This document shows, one piece after another, positions 1 through 6,893 of a DNA stretch of 8,890 nt (position 1 is the stretch's first letter; the number at the start of each line of letters is the position of its first letter). Both the position numbers and the translations under genes were made by a program. The stretch is from Alphaproteobacteria bacterium (lineage in GTDB: Bacteria; Pseudomonadota; Alphaproteobacteria; Micropepsales; Micropepsaceae): the NCBI GenBank assembly GCA_003451645.1, contig DMER01000167.1, forward strand, positions 1 to 8,890. The letters run 5' to 3'. Under the pieces are notes generated by a model. That model was not told where the DNA came from, searched no databases, and saw only the letters and a program-made list of their open reading frames with translations.

Positions 1-1699
1 GGGCAGGGCCTCTCGTGCGCATTGCCGCCATGGTCTCATCGCTTACCAGTAGAGCACTAAGGCTCTTCGCAATACGTCCCTCACCGCACCCGGCGAGCCC
101 GATTATCTGCCCAAGTCGCGCCTCTTCAAAGGCTCGGGCGGACGTCAAGTGATCCTGGGTCAGCCCAAGATACAAGGCTGGGACGCCATATGCCGCAAGC
201 TCATAAGCGGTGACCCCGAAAGAGGTAATCGCCAGATCTGCCGTCGCCATAGCGCCGCCAAGATCGTCTTGCCCTTGTAGGATATCGATAGGTCCCGGCA
301 ACTGCCTTAGCGCTCTGATCAGACCGTCCGTATCGGGAACATCCGGGCCGAGTGCAATCGTCAACGTATGAGTGCCGAGCACACGTAATGCTGCACGGGC
401 CGCGGGTAGCGTCTGTGCAGCCGGATCACTGCCGCCCATGGTGATCAGAATATTCCGGGCTCCGTCAGGCTTGCTACCCTGCCTCAGGACGACGTCGGAA
501 CCAAGCACCGCCCACTCCCAACCGACATGTCTCCGCGTCCTGGCGCGCCGCCAATTCAGCTGCGCAACTTGGGGAACCGGTGGATAGAATGCGAGATCCG
601 CAACAAGGCGGCGCGGCCCCGCATCGTCTATGACGGCGGTCGTTGCGCCGGAATCCTTGGCGAACTGTGTTGCTTCCGTACCGCTCGCAATCCTCGTATC
701 GAAAACTACACCAAGCACAGTCCCAGCCGCCAAACACCGGCTCAAGAATTCTGATTCTGACTCGTCCGCGTACCACTCATCCACCGGAATGCCGAACTGA
801 TTGGCCATTCGCCTGACCTGTTCATTGGCCATGATTGCGAACCTCACACCAAACCCATGACGGTCGCGCAAATGACGAGCAATGGCCAGGCTGCGCTTAA
901 TGTGACCGAATCCAAGCGAGCCGCCGCCATCGCAGCGAAAGATAATGGTTCCGCTCTCGCTGGTAATGGGCTTTTGCTGAACATGCGCATTCAGCTTGAG
1001 CAGACTTGGATCACGTTTGATCAGTGCAATAAGGTCGCTCAATGACGCCTCCCCGGCCTTCGCGTGAAGTTTCTCGTAGATAGCCTCGATGAAGGTACGG
1101 TCGGATGGCGTGTCGATAGAAAGCCGGAAGCCGGGATGTTTCAAATTCTCCGGAGCTGGAATTGCAGCAATACGGACGAACTCAGGGTGGAGCTTGAAGT
1201 ATGCGCTCACATGTTCGCGTGCTACAGGATCGGCGGCCCTTTCGGCGGCAAGCTTCTCAAGCGCGCTCCGGGTAAATGGATCGGCGCCTTCATGGGCGAC
1301 GCTTTCACCTCTGGCCATGACGACAAAATCGGCCTTGTTCGCGATCAAGCCGCCGACCAAATAATCGATAAAATCGGGGTCAATCAGCGGGGCGTCCGAT
1401 GTAATCCGCACAATGATGTCCGCCCGTGTCTCGCGAGCGGCAATGAGATAGCGCCGCAGCACATTGTCCTCTGGGCCCCGGATGCATTGAACAGCAAGTT
1501 CATTGCAGTGAGCGGCAATCGCGTCGTCCGCGAGTTCTGTGGATGTAGCAATCGCAATGCCGTCAAGAGATCTGCATTTCTGCAGCCTACGAATAATATG
1601 ATCGAGCAGAGGCAGACCGGCCACTGGCTGCAATACCTTGCCCGGGAAACGTGTCGAGCGCATGCGCGCCTGCACAATTGCAATTGTCCGTGGGCGCAT
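1..1699 (-). CDS. SpsF-type nucleotidyltransferase fused to SpsG/PseG-type GT-B domain (C-terminus cut by window edge)
   Basis: The reverse strand is open from an ATG at 1699 to base 1, giving 566 codons without a stop. Residues 5-40 carry the SpsF signature (IAIVQARMRSTRFPGKVL), the nucleotide-binding start of the cytidylyltransferase-like family; RITSDAPLIDP (98-108) is the expected second acidic motif. A linker near 235-250 leads to a second domain opening with RCDGGGSLGFGHIKR (255-269), the SpsG/PseG motif whose GxGH histidine (H266) is the family's catalytic residue. MGGSDP (421-426) and a TSFGVTAYELAAYGVP stretch (492-507) match the sugar-nucleotide-binding C-terminal half. By family, the first half would activate a sugar acid with a nucleotide and the second would hydrolyse a UDP-sugar precursor; the substrates are not readable here. 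The domain is about 317 residues to the edge, so probably only a short tail is missing. The gene follows neuB by 5 bases and is clearly co-transcribed. It is a partial entry. Confidence 0.9.
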   Translation of the reverse strand, partial: MRPRTIAIVQARMRSTRFPGKVLQPVAGLPLLDHIIRRLQKCRSLDGIAIATSTELADDAIAAHCNELAVQCIRGPEDNVLRRYLIAARETRADIIVRITSDAPLIDPDFIDYLVGGLIANKADFVVMARGESVAHEGADPFTRSALEKLAAERAADPVAREHVSAYFKLHPEFVRIAAIPAPENLKHPGFRLSIDTPSDRTFIEAIYEKLHAKAGEASLSDLIALIKRDPSLLKLNAHVQQKPITSESGTIIFRCDGGGSLGFGHIKRSLAIARHLRDRHGFGVRFAIMANEQVRRMANQFGIPVDEWYADESESEFLSRCLAAGTVLGVVFDTRIASGTEATQFAKDSGATTAVIDDAGPRRLVADLAFYPPVPQVAQLNWRRARTRRHVGWEWAVLGSDVVLRQGSKPDGARNILITMGGSDPAAQTLPAARAALRVLGTHTLTIALGPDVPDTDGLIRALRQLPGPIDILQGQDDLGGAMATADLAITSFGVTAYELAAYGVPALYLGLTQDHLTSARAFEEARLGQIIGLAGCGEGRIAKSLSALLVSDETMAAMRTRGPA

Positions 1700-1704
1700 G
1701 GTCC

Positions 1705-2622
1705 CTACTCCGCTGCTGACGAGGACGGCATTGAACGCCACTCGTCCCGAATACGCATTAACGGCCGCAATCCATCAGAGGGATCGGCCCGCCATTCGCG
1801 ATCGGCCAATTCGGCGTCTGCCGCAATCTTTCGTGCATCACCGTCGGCAGCGATGCCCTCGCGGATGAGCGAAATCACTGGCCCAATTTGCTCCGGCAAC
1901 CAGCAGTGACCGGCGGCATATTCCGCGCCCTCGCCGTCCAAGTCGAGGTGAAACTCAATAACTGGGGCTTGAAAATGGAGCGCCGCGCGCAAGATGACGC
2001 TTGGCGAGACCGTATGGTCGGACCACCCGCAGGGCAGACCCGTCGCTCGCGCAATCGTCAGCATCGCTTTCAAATTGCACTGAAGGATCGGTGTTGGATA
2101 TGCGGAAACAGTATGAAGCAGGGTCGTCTCGCGTGCTCCGGCATCCCGGAGGACATCAGCTGCATGGGTGATTTCACTTAGCGTCGCCATACCAGTCGAT
2201 AGTATGACCGGACGCCCACTCCTTGCGCAGTGGCACAGCAAGTCGTCCCACAACAACTCGTAGGACGCGATTTTGAACGCTGACACATAGGGCGCCAGCT
2301 CACCAACTGCGTCCAAATAGAATGGTGTACAGATAAAGTCCACGCCTCGCGCCAACGCCCGCGCATGGATCAGGGGCAGGAAGGTCACTGGCAGCTCCCA
2401 TGCCTGGCGTGCGCGATGTTTGGCACTGCGTGACAAGATTTCGGGCGCGAACATCTCCGAGATTTTGAACAGTTGGAACTTCACCGCATCGCACCCTGCG
2501 TCCGCTGCAGCATCTACAAATCGCAGGCATCGCTCTAGATCCTGCGCGTGGTTGGACGAAACCTCGGCGATGAAGTACGGACTGCCGTCTCTGCGCATCA
2601 TGCTTGCCCCCAGTTTCAGCAT
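1705..2622 (-). CDS. NeuB/SpsE-family sugar-acid synthase lacking the SAF domain
   Basis: Predicted 305-residue TIM-barrel synthase that would condense phosphoenolpyruvate with a hexosamine-type sugar to give a nonulosonic acid, in the cytoplasm. Family motifs appear in order: PYFIAEVSSNH (15-25), DAVKFQLF (45-52), KIASYELLWDD (117-127), STGMATLSE (142-150), WSDHT (200-204) and VIEFH (221-225). H203 and H225 correspond to the two metal-binding histidines known in meningococcal NeuB. The usual EKH motif reads EFH here. The protein stops about 80 residues after the last barrel motif, and that tail (DARKIAADAELADREW onward) does not resemble the C-terminal SAF/antifreeze-like domain present in standard NeuB (about 345 residues). 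The start is uncertain: ATG 2622 keeps the KLG hairpin seen in the family, TTG 2634 adds four residues, and ATG 2601 or 2598 has a GGGGG ribosome site. The substrate cannot be told from sequence. Confidence 0.93.
   Translation of the reverse strand: MLKLGASMMRRDGSPYFIAEVSSNHAQDLERCLRFVDAAADAGCDAVKFQLFKISEMFAPEILSRSAKHRARQAWELPVTFLPLIHARALARGVDFICTPFYLDAVGELAPYVSAFKIASYELLWDDLLCHCARSGRPVILSTGMATLSEITHAADVLRDAGARETTLLHTVSAYPTPILQCNLKAMLTIARATGLPCGWSDHTVSPSVILRAALHFQAPVIEFHLDLDGEGAEYAAGHCWLPEQIGPVISLIREGIAADGDARKIAADAELADREWRADPSDGLRPLMRIRDEWRSMPSSSAAE
1708..1711 (-). promoter_or_regulatory. Ribosome binding site of the SpsF-SpsG fusion, inside the neuB stop region
   Basis: On the reverse strand GGAG lies 8 bases before the ATG at 1699 and overlaps the last sense codon of the upstream synthase gene. 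This supports the chosen start, and the arrangement suggests translational coupling of the two proteins. Confidence 0.6.
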
Positions 2623-2633
2623 CTTCTTAACCA

Positions 2634-2639
2634 ATTATC
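2634..2639 (-). promoter_or_regulatory. Possible -10 element for the leftward synthase operon
   Basis: The reverse strand reads GATAAT, one mismatch from the sigma-70 -10 consensus, in the short space between the divergent genes. A TTGAGG lies upstream with a 20-base spacer, longer than the ideal 17. Transcription would start near 2627, giving a leader of only about 5 bases to ATG 2622 but about 26 bases to ATG 2601. This is a weak, sequence-only suggestion. Confidence 0.25.
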
Positions 2640-2685
2640 GCGCATCATCCTTTCCGGAACCTCAACAGGCGAACGGAATGCGACA

Positions 2686-3624
2686 GTGCCGTTTCAGAAT
2701 CAACAAGCACGCACACACTCCCATGTCGGGCCTACAGCCGGACGCGCTGGGGACTTTGAGATTATCAACTGCACGAATTGTGGTTTTGCCCATGCCTTGC
2801 CGCTTCCAAGCGAGGAGGACCTCGATCTCGCCTATGCGCAAACCTATTACCGCGAACAAAAACCCGACTATGCCGCACGCGCGCAGGAGGATGCTCCGTG
2901 GGCGAACATGTTCTATGAGGACCGCCTCAGGGGCATTGAGGCCGCATTGGGCAAGGCAAATGGTGCATCAAAGAGCAAGCCGCGCCTTGTCGATGTGGGC
3001 TGCGGTCCCGGTCACTTTCTAAAGTTTGTGCAAGATGCAGGCTGGACCTGCGAGGGAGTGGAGCCCGCCGAACAGGCCGCCCGCTATGCGCAAGGACTGG
3101 GACTGACCATTCATAATCAGACCCTGACGTCTGAATGGATGAAGGATCAAGCGCCCTTCGATGCGGCTCACTGCATGAATGTTCTGGAACATGTGCGAGA
3201 TCCGGCGGATATGCTCCGTACAATGACACTTGGGCTCCGCACTGGCGGCGCGATTTGCGTCGGGGTTCCAAACGATTTTAGCGCGTTTCAACTTGCAGCA
3301 CGAAAGAGTGGCGCGCCGGAATGGTGGCTTGTGCCCCCGCACCATCTGAATTATTTCACTTTCGATACACTGGAGGCGCTGCTGCAACGTTGCGGTCTGA
3401 CACCAGTCTCACGCCTCACCTCGTTTCCGATGGAGGCGTTTTTGCTCATGGGCCGTGACTACATTGGCCAAGACGCCGCAGGCCGCGCCCTGCACCAAGA
3501 GCGCAAATCGTTCGATTCCGCACTCAATGCCCTTGATCCGGCTATTCGCCGAAACTTCTATAGCGCGCTTGCCGAAAGAGGCTTTGGGCGCGAAGCCATC
3601 ATCATTGCACGCAAGGAGTTTTGA
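2686..3624 (+). CDS. Class I SAM-dependent methyltransferase (Methyltransf_23-like), N-terminus possibly frameshifted
   Basis: From a GTG start the protein is 312 residues. SAM-binding motif I is LVDVGCGPGHFL (101-112), followed by the acidic VEP (125-127) and DAAHCMNVLEHV (159-170). PPHHLNYF (217-224) is typical of methyltransferases found in surface-sugar clusters, which often methylate a sugar hydroxyl or amino group; the actual acceptor is unknown. C29 and C32 form one CxxC pair, but the partner CxxC expected just before it is missing. In a different frame, ATG 2678 encodes MRQCRF, which looks like the start of that missing pair, so the gene may carry a small indel near 2693-2698. In-frame ATG 2548 was not used because it lies antisense to the conserved start of the synthase gene. 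The stop is 3 bases before the next gene, and the two genes are almost certainly one operon. Confidence 0.88.
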   Translation: MPFQNQQARTHSHVGPTAGRAGDFEIINCTNCGFAHALPLPSEEDLDLAYAQTYYREQKPDYAARAQEDAPWANMFYEDRLRGIEAALGKANGASKSKPRLVDVGCGPGHFLKFVQDAGWTCEGVEPAEQAARYAQGLGLTIHNQTLTSEWMKDQAPFDAAHCMNVLEHVRDPADMLRTMTLGLRTGGAICVGVPNDFSAFQLAARKSGAPEWWLVPPHHLNYFTFDTLEALLQRCGLTPVSRLTSFPMEAFLLMGRDYIGQDAAGRALHQERKSFDSALNALDPAIRRNFYSALAERGFGREAIIIARKEF

Positions 3625-3627
3625 TCG

Positions 3628-4752
3628 ATGCTCGACCTTGAGGCATGGGGCAAATCCCGCAGTACAAATGATCTTGACGCATTCAGCGAGATCGCAATCT
3701 TTGGTGCCACTCCTGCAGCCATGGATGTCCTGAACTACCTTGCGCGCAAGGGGCGTAAACCTGCCTTTTTTTCCGACAACTCCGCGGCAAAACTGGGAAA
3801 AGACTTTCAAGGGTACCCGATTGCCAACGCTCAAGAAGCAGCGCAACTGGCGCGCCGCGGTGGAGCGGTGGTCATTGCCTCCGCCTATCAGCAAGACATC
3901 GCGAAACAGCTAATCGAGCAACTGGATACGCCTCCGAGTGCCGTGTTTCCATACATTTCTGATATGTTCGCGAGCCACTTCGGCGCGCAAGCCATCGCAC
4001 CCTTCCGTACGCGGATTGAGACCGTCATTACGCGGGCCGCCGACGAGGCGTCACACGATTATCTCGCAGCTTTGGTGAAGTTTCGTTGGACCATGGACCC
4101 GCGGGATATTCCGCGCAATGCAAACGTAACCGGATTCTATCAGTATGCGGGCAATCACCCGCAACTGCCCGCAATTCCGCATATTGTGGACTGCGGTGCC
4201 TTTACTGGCGACACGGCAGAAGCCTATCTGAGCCGCTGCAATGGTGCTGCACATGTCACAGCCATTGAGCCAATGCCCGAGAATTTCCGGCAACTTGTCA
4301 ATCTTGTGCGGTCAAAAGGATGGACAGCGCAGGTGAGGCCCATTCACGCGGCGGTTGGTGCCGCGCGTGGAAACCTATCAATCAGAGGCTCCACGCAAGT
4401 GGCGGACGCCAGAGCGTGTGTAACGGATCGCGCAGGCCAGGACGCCATCACGGTCCCTGTCATCGCACTGGACGATCTGTTCACCGACGGTCAGGGCGCG
4501 CCAGACCTCATCAAAATCGACATCGAAGGGTTTGAGCTCGAGGCACTGATGGGTGCGTCAAAGACCATACTATCAGCATCGCCACAATTGGCGGTTGCTG
4601 CCTATCACCGGCCAGCACATCTGTGGGAGATACCGGAAGCCATTTGGGCTCTTGATCCCCAATACAAGATATTTGCAGGGCACCATCCATCCGCTCACTA
4701 TGAAGTCGAGTACTATTGTGCGCGTCAGAGTGACATGCGCAGTGCTGCCTAA
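3628..4752 (+). CDS. FkbM-family methyltransferase with N-terminal Rossmann-like domain
   Basis: 374 residues in two parts. Residues about 20-110 begin with IAIFGATPAAMDVLNYL and continue with AFFSDNS and VVIASAY, a pattern like the small nucleotide- or sugar-binding Rossmann domains attached to several sugar-modifying enzymes. The methyltransferase follows: IVDCGAFTGDT (186-196) is SAM motif I, AIEPMPENF (212-220) holds the ribose-contacting acidic residue, and DLIKIDIEGFELEALMGA (293-310) is the hallmark FkbM motif. FkbM enzymes are O-methyltransferases for sugars and other small molecules, so methylation of a surface sugar is the likely job. An excellent AAGGAG at 3613-3618, 9 bases before the ATG, fixes the start. 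The stop shares one base with the next start (TAATG). The role of the N-terminal domain is unknown. Confidence 0.92.
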   Translation: MLDLEAWGKSRSTNDLDAFSEIAIFGATPAAMDVLNYLARKGRKPAFFSDNSAAKLGKDFQGYPIANAQEAAQLARRGGAVVIASAYQQDIAKQLIEQLDTPPSAVFPYISDMFASHFGAQAIAPFRTRIETVITRAADEASHDYLAALVKFRWTMDPRDIPRNANVTGFYQYAGNHPQLPAIPHIVDCGAFTGDTAEAYLSRCNGAAHVTAIEPMPENFRQLVNLVRSKGWTAQVRPIHAAVGAARGNLSIRGSTQVADARACVTDRAGQDAITVPVIALDDLFTDGQGAPDLIKIDIEGFELEALMGASKTILSASPQLAVAAYHRPAHLWEIPEAIWALDPQYKIFAGHHPSAHYEVEYYCARQSDMRSAA

Positions 4753-5885
4753 TGGTCAATCTGGCGCGCGCGTACAATACGCAATCTCAGTACACGCATT
4801 TCATGCCCACGAGGCTATGGTCGGGCGCTGACCTCTTTTCTCGGCTGTGGAAGGACTTGGCCCCCGGCCCGACTCTCTTGGTTGCCGACGCCCATTTCAA
4901 TGGCGACCCACGCATGAACCCCTATAGTGATCTGCGGACCATCTGGGTCAACGGCGAACCAGCAGTCAGGCAAGTCCAGTCACTTTGCGGCTCCATCGGC
5001 TCGGAAGCCCTTCAAACCATCCTCGCAGTAGGTGGCGGCAGCACGATTGATACTGCAAAAGCCATTCGAGCACGGATCATGTTCGGCGACTTCGATGTCA
5101 AGGACGCCGAAGCCCCTTTGGGAGCGCCAACCTTGATCGCGGTGCCGACGCTTCCCGGATCGGGATCCGAGACCAGCCGGTTCTTTGTTTTGTCCGACCC
5201 GGACACGCGTGCAAAGCGGGCGCGGCGAGGATGGTGCTATGCGCCCGATTTGGCGGTCCTTGACCCCGATTGGCTGACTGGCGCGCCGCCCCGGGCTCTT
5301 CTGCTCGGTGCCTTTGATGCGTTCTGCCATTTGTGGGAAACATTCATCTGCAAGAATGAACGCAGCCCAGTGACAGACATGCTGGCGGCGACTGGAATCG
5401 CGAACATCGCGCAGGCCATGCGGGAACTTTTAGACACGGGGACGCTCTCACAAAAATCCTGCAGCGCCCTTCAACTTGCGAGTGCCTTGGGTGGCTATGC
5501 CATATCGAATGTCCGCGTGGGGATGATCCATGCTCTGGGTGAACCCCTGTCGGCTTATGTGACTTTGGCGCATCCAGAGACGCTCTGGGTGTTTTATTCC
5601 CATGTCCGTGCGCATTACGATGACGTCATTCAAGATCGCATCACCCTACTGAACAATGCTTTAGGTGGCCAAGCACTTTCCCAACTCGATCAATTGTGGG
5701 CGCGAGGCTTTCGTGAACTCGGCGTCGATGCAAGGATAAGGGATGCTCTTGGTGCGTCGGACGTCACGGCGGATGCCTTAGTGAACGCCGCCATGCGGGA
5801 TACGGTCCTATTGAAGGAGCACCCAAAGGACATCACCTGGGATGGCGTTCATGATCTGACGGCCCGCGCGCTGAGAGCCGCTTAA
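4752..5885 (+). CDS. Iron-containing (group III) alcohol dehydrogenase family protein
   Basis: 377 residues, normal for the family. The NAD(P)-binding motif is GGGSTIDTAKA (94-104) and the second conserved block is VPTLPGSGSETS (131-142). Metal ligands known from lactaldehyde reductase FucO can be placed: D189 and H193 in FDAFCH, H260 in MIHALGEP and H274 14 residues later. The second histidine of the usual HxxxHP motif is Glu (E264) here. The enzyme would interconvert an alcohol and an aldehyde or ketone on a sugar or sugar precursor. KdnB, which oxidises C8 of Kdo, belongs to the same superfamily, but no KdnA-type aminotransferase is nearby, so I do not assign that role. The start overlaps the FkbM stop by one base and has only a weak ribosome site; ATG 4803 is a possible later start. 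It is co-transcribed with the two methyltransferase genes. Confidence 0.92.
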   Translation: MVNLARAYNTQSQYTHFMPTRLWSGADLFSRLWKDLAPGPTLLVADAHFNGDPRMNPYSDLRTIWVNGEPAVRQVQSLCGSIGSEALQTILAVGGGSTIDTAKAIRARIMFGDFDVKDAEAPLGAPTLIAVPTLPGSGSETSRFFVLSDPDTRAKRARRGWCYAPDLAVLDPDWLTGAPPRALLLGAFDAFCHLWETFICKNERSPVTDMLAATGIANIAQAMRELLDTGTLSQKSCSALQLASALGGYAISNVRVGMIHALGEPLSAYVTLAHPETLWVFYSHVRAHYDDVIQDRITLLNNALGGQALSQLDQLWARGFRELGVDARIRDALGASDVTADALVNAAMRDTVLLKEHPKDITWDGVHDLTARALRAA

Positions 5886-5990
5886 CCGGTCATTAACCAG
5901 CCTGGCCAGAGTGTGAAGCCTTGAGTCGCGCCGGCCGCCTTCAATTGCATTATACGCGCTACCGGCAGTCAATGTTTCTGAGAGGCGCCC

Positions 5991-6893
5991 ATGCTGCCGT
6001 CGACCCTTGCCGCAAAAGTCAAACCTGCAGCACCGCGCAGGCCAGAGATCATGCTCTTGGCCAACTACGCGCAAGAGATACGCCGCTTAAGTATCGCCTC
6101 GATCTACAGGGCTGGGTCGGGCCATCCAGGCGGATCGCTGTCGTGTTCGGACATATTGGCCTGCCTTTATGGCGCAGAACTTTACATTCCGCGCGACAAT
6201 CCGGAAACGGACAATCGCGACCGTTTCATCTTGTCAAAAGGTCACGCTGCGCCGGCTTTGTACGCCGCGTGGGCGGCCGCTGGGCTCTTGCCCGTTGACG
6301 TCGCCCTTTCGTTGCGAAAGCTCGGCAGCCGTGCGCAAGGACATCCGCATGTGGTGGAGACGCCGTTGGCGGAAACGTCCACAGGCTCCTTGGGTCAGGG
6401 ATTCTCGGTCGCGATGGGCATGGCCCTGGCGCTTCAGCACATGCGACGGCCCGTCCGGGTTTATGCGATGTTAGGCGACGGCGAGTGCCAAGAGGGAGAA
6501 GTCTGGGAGGCTGCGATGAGCGCCGCCCATTTCGGATTGTCCAACCTTTGCGCGATCGTTGATTATAACAAGCTGCAAAGCGATGATCGCAACGCCACGA
6601 TCATGGGTATTGAACCCCTGAATGCCAAGTTCCGTGCTTTTGGCTGGGCCGTGCATGAGGTTGACGGGCATGACTTGACCCAAATCCTCAGTGCGCTGAG
6701 TGTAGCACGTCAAGAACAAGGACGGCCCTGCCTCGTCATTGCACACACAGTAAAAGGCAAAGGCGTGCCATACATGGAAGATCAGCCCGCCTGGCATGGA
6801 AGCGTGAAACTCACGCGTGAACAAGCTGCATCTGCGTTAGAGGCCTTACAGACCGGCGCCAATCTCATCACGGAGCTTCTCGATGGCAAATAA
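5991..6893 (+). CDS. Transketolase, N-terminal (thiamine diphosphate-binding) subunit
   Basis: 300 residues matching the first half of transketolase. Visible motifs are SGHPGGSLS (43-51), SKGHAAPALY (82-91), STGSLGQG (130-137), GDGECQEG (162-169) with N193 about 25 residues downstream (the diphosphate/Mg2+ site), and VKGKGVPYMED (254-264) followed by WHG. With its partner it would move a two-carbon ketol unit from a ketose to an aldose. Split transketolases of this size occur in many archaea and in accessory sugar and secondary-metabolite clusters, whereas housekeeping bacterial enzymes are usually single chains of about 660 residues. The ATG at 5991 has GAGG 5 bases upstream; ATG 6051 would remove 20 poorly conserved residues and is a real alternative. 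A 105-base gap separates it from the dehydrogenase gene; it shows no convincing promoter, so read-through is likely. Confidence 0.94.
   Translation: MLPSTLAAKVKPAAPRRPEIMLLANYAQEIRRLSIASIYRAGSGHPGGSLSCSDILACLYGAELYIPRDNPETDNRDRFILSKGHAAPALYAAWAAAGLLPVDVALSLRKLGSRAQGHPHVVETPLAETSTGSLGQGFSVAMGMALALQHMRRPVRVYAMLGDGECQEGEVWEAAMSAAHFGLSNLCAIVDYNKLQSDDRNATIMGIEPLNAKFRAFGWAVHEVDGHDLTQILSALSVARQEQGRPCLVIAHTVKGKGVPYMEDQPAWHGSVKLTREQAASALEALQTGANLITELLDGK

Noticed and set aside
1064..1909. 281-codon open frame on the plus strand
   Set aside because: It is antisense to the SpsF-SpsG fusion and the end of the synthase gene, has no recognisable motif, and crosses both real genes.
2548..2685. Upstream ATG start for the first methyltransferase
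   Set aside because: The added residues are the antisense reading of the conserved synthase N-terminus and do not resemble a methyltransferase N-terminus.
2420..3022. 200-codon open frame on the plus strand
   Set aside because: Its bulk is antisense to the synthase or out of frame with the methyltransferase and shows no family motif. Only the short MRQCRF stretch at 2678 is of interest, and it is reported as a possible frame break.
4752..5885. Naming the Fe-type dehydrogenase KdnB (Kdo 8-oxidase)
   Set aside because: It shares only the superfamily motifs, and the partner aminotransferase KdnA is not in the window.
5882..5909. Direct repeat TTAACC and palindrome CTGGCCAG after the dehydrogenase gene
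   Set aside because: Both are short and expected by chance; the palindrome is too small and lacks a T-run to act as a terminator.
5921..5955. Promoter-like TTGAGT and TTATAC in the gap before the transketolase genes
   Set aside because: The spacer is 23 bases, too long for a sigma-70 promoter, and no better -35 is found at the right distance. Read-through from the upstream genes is simpler.
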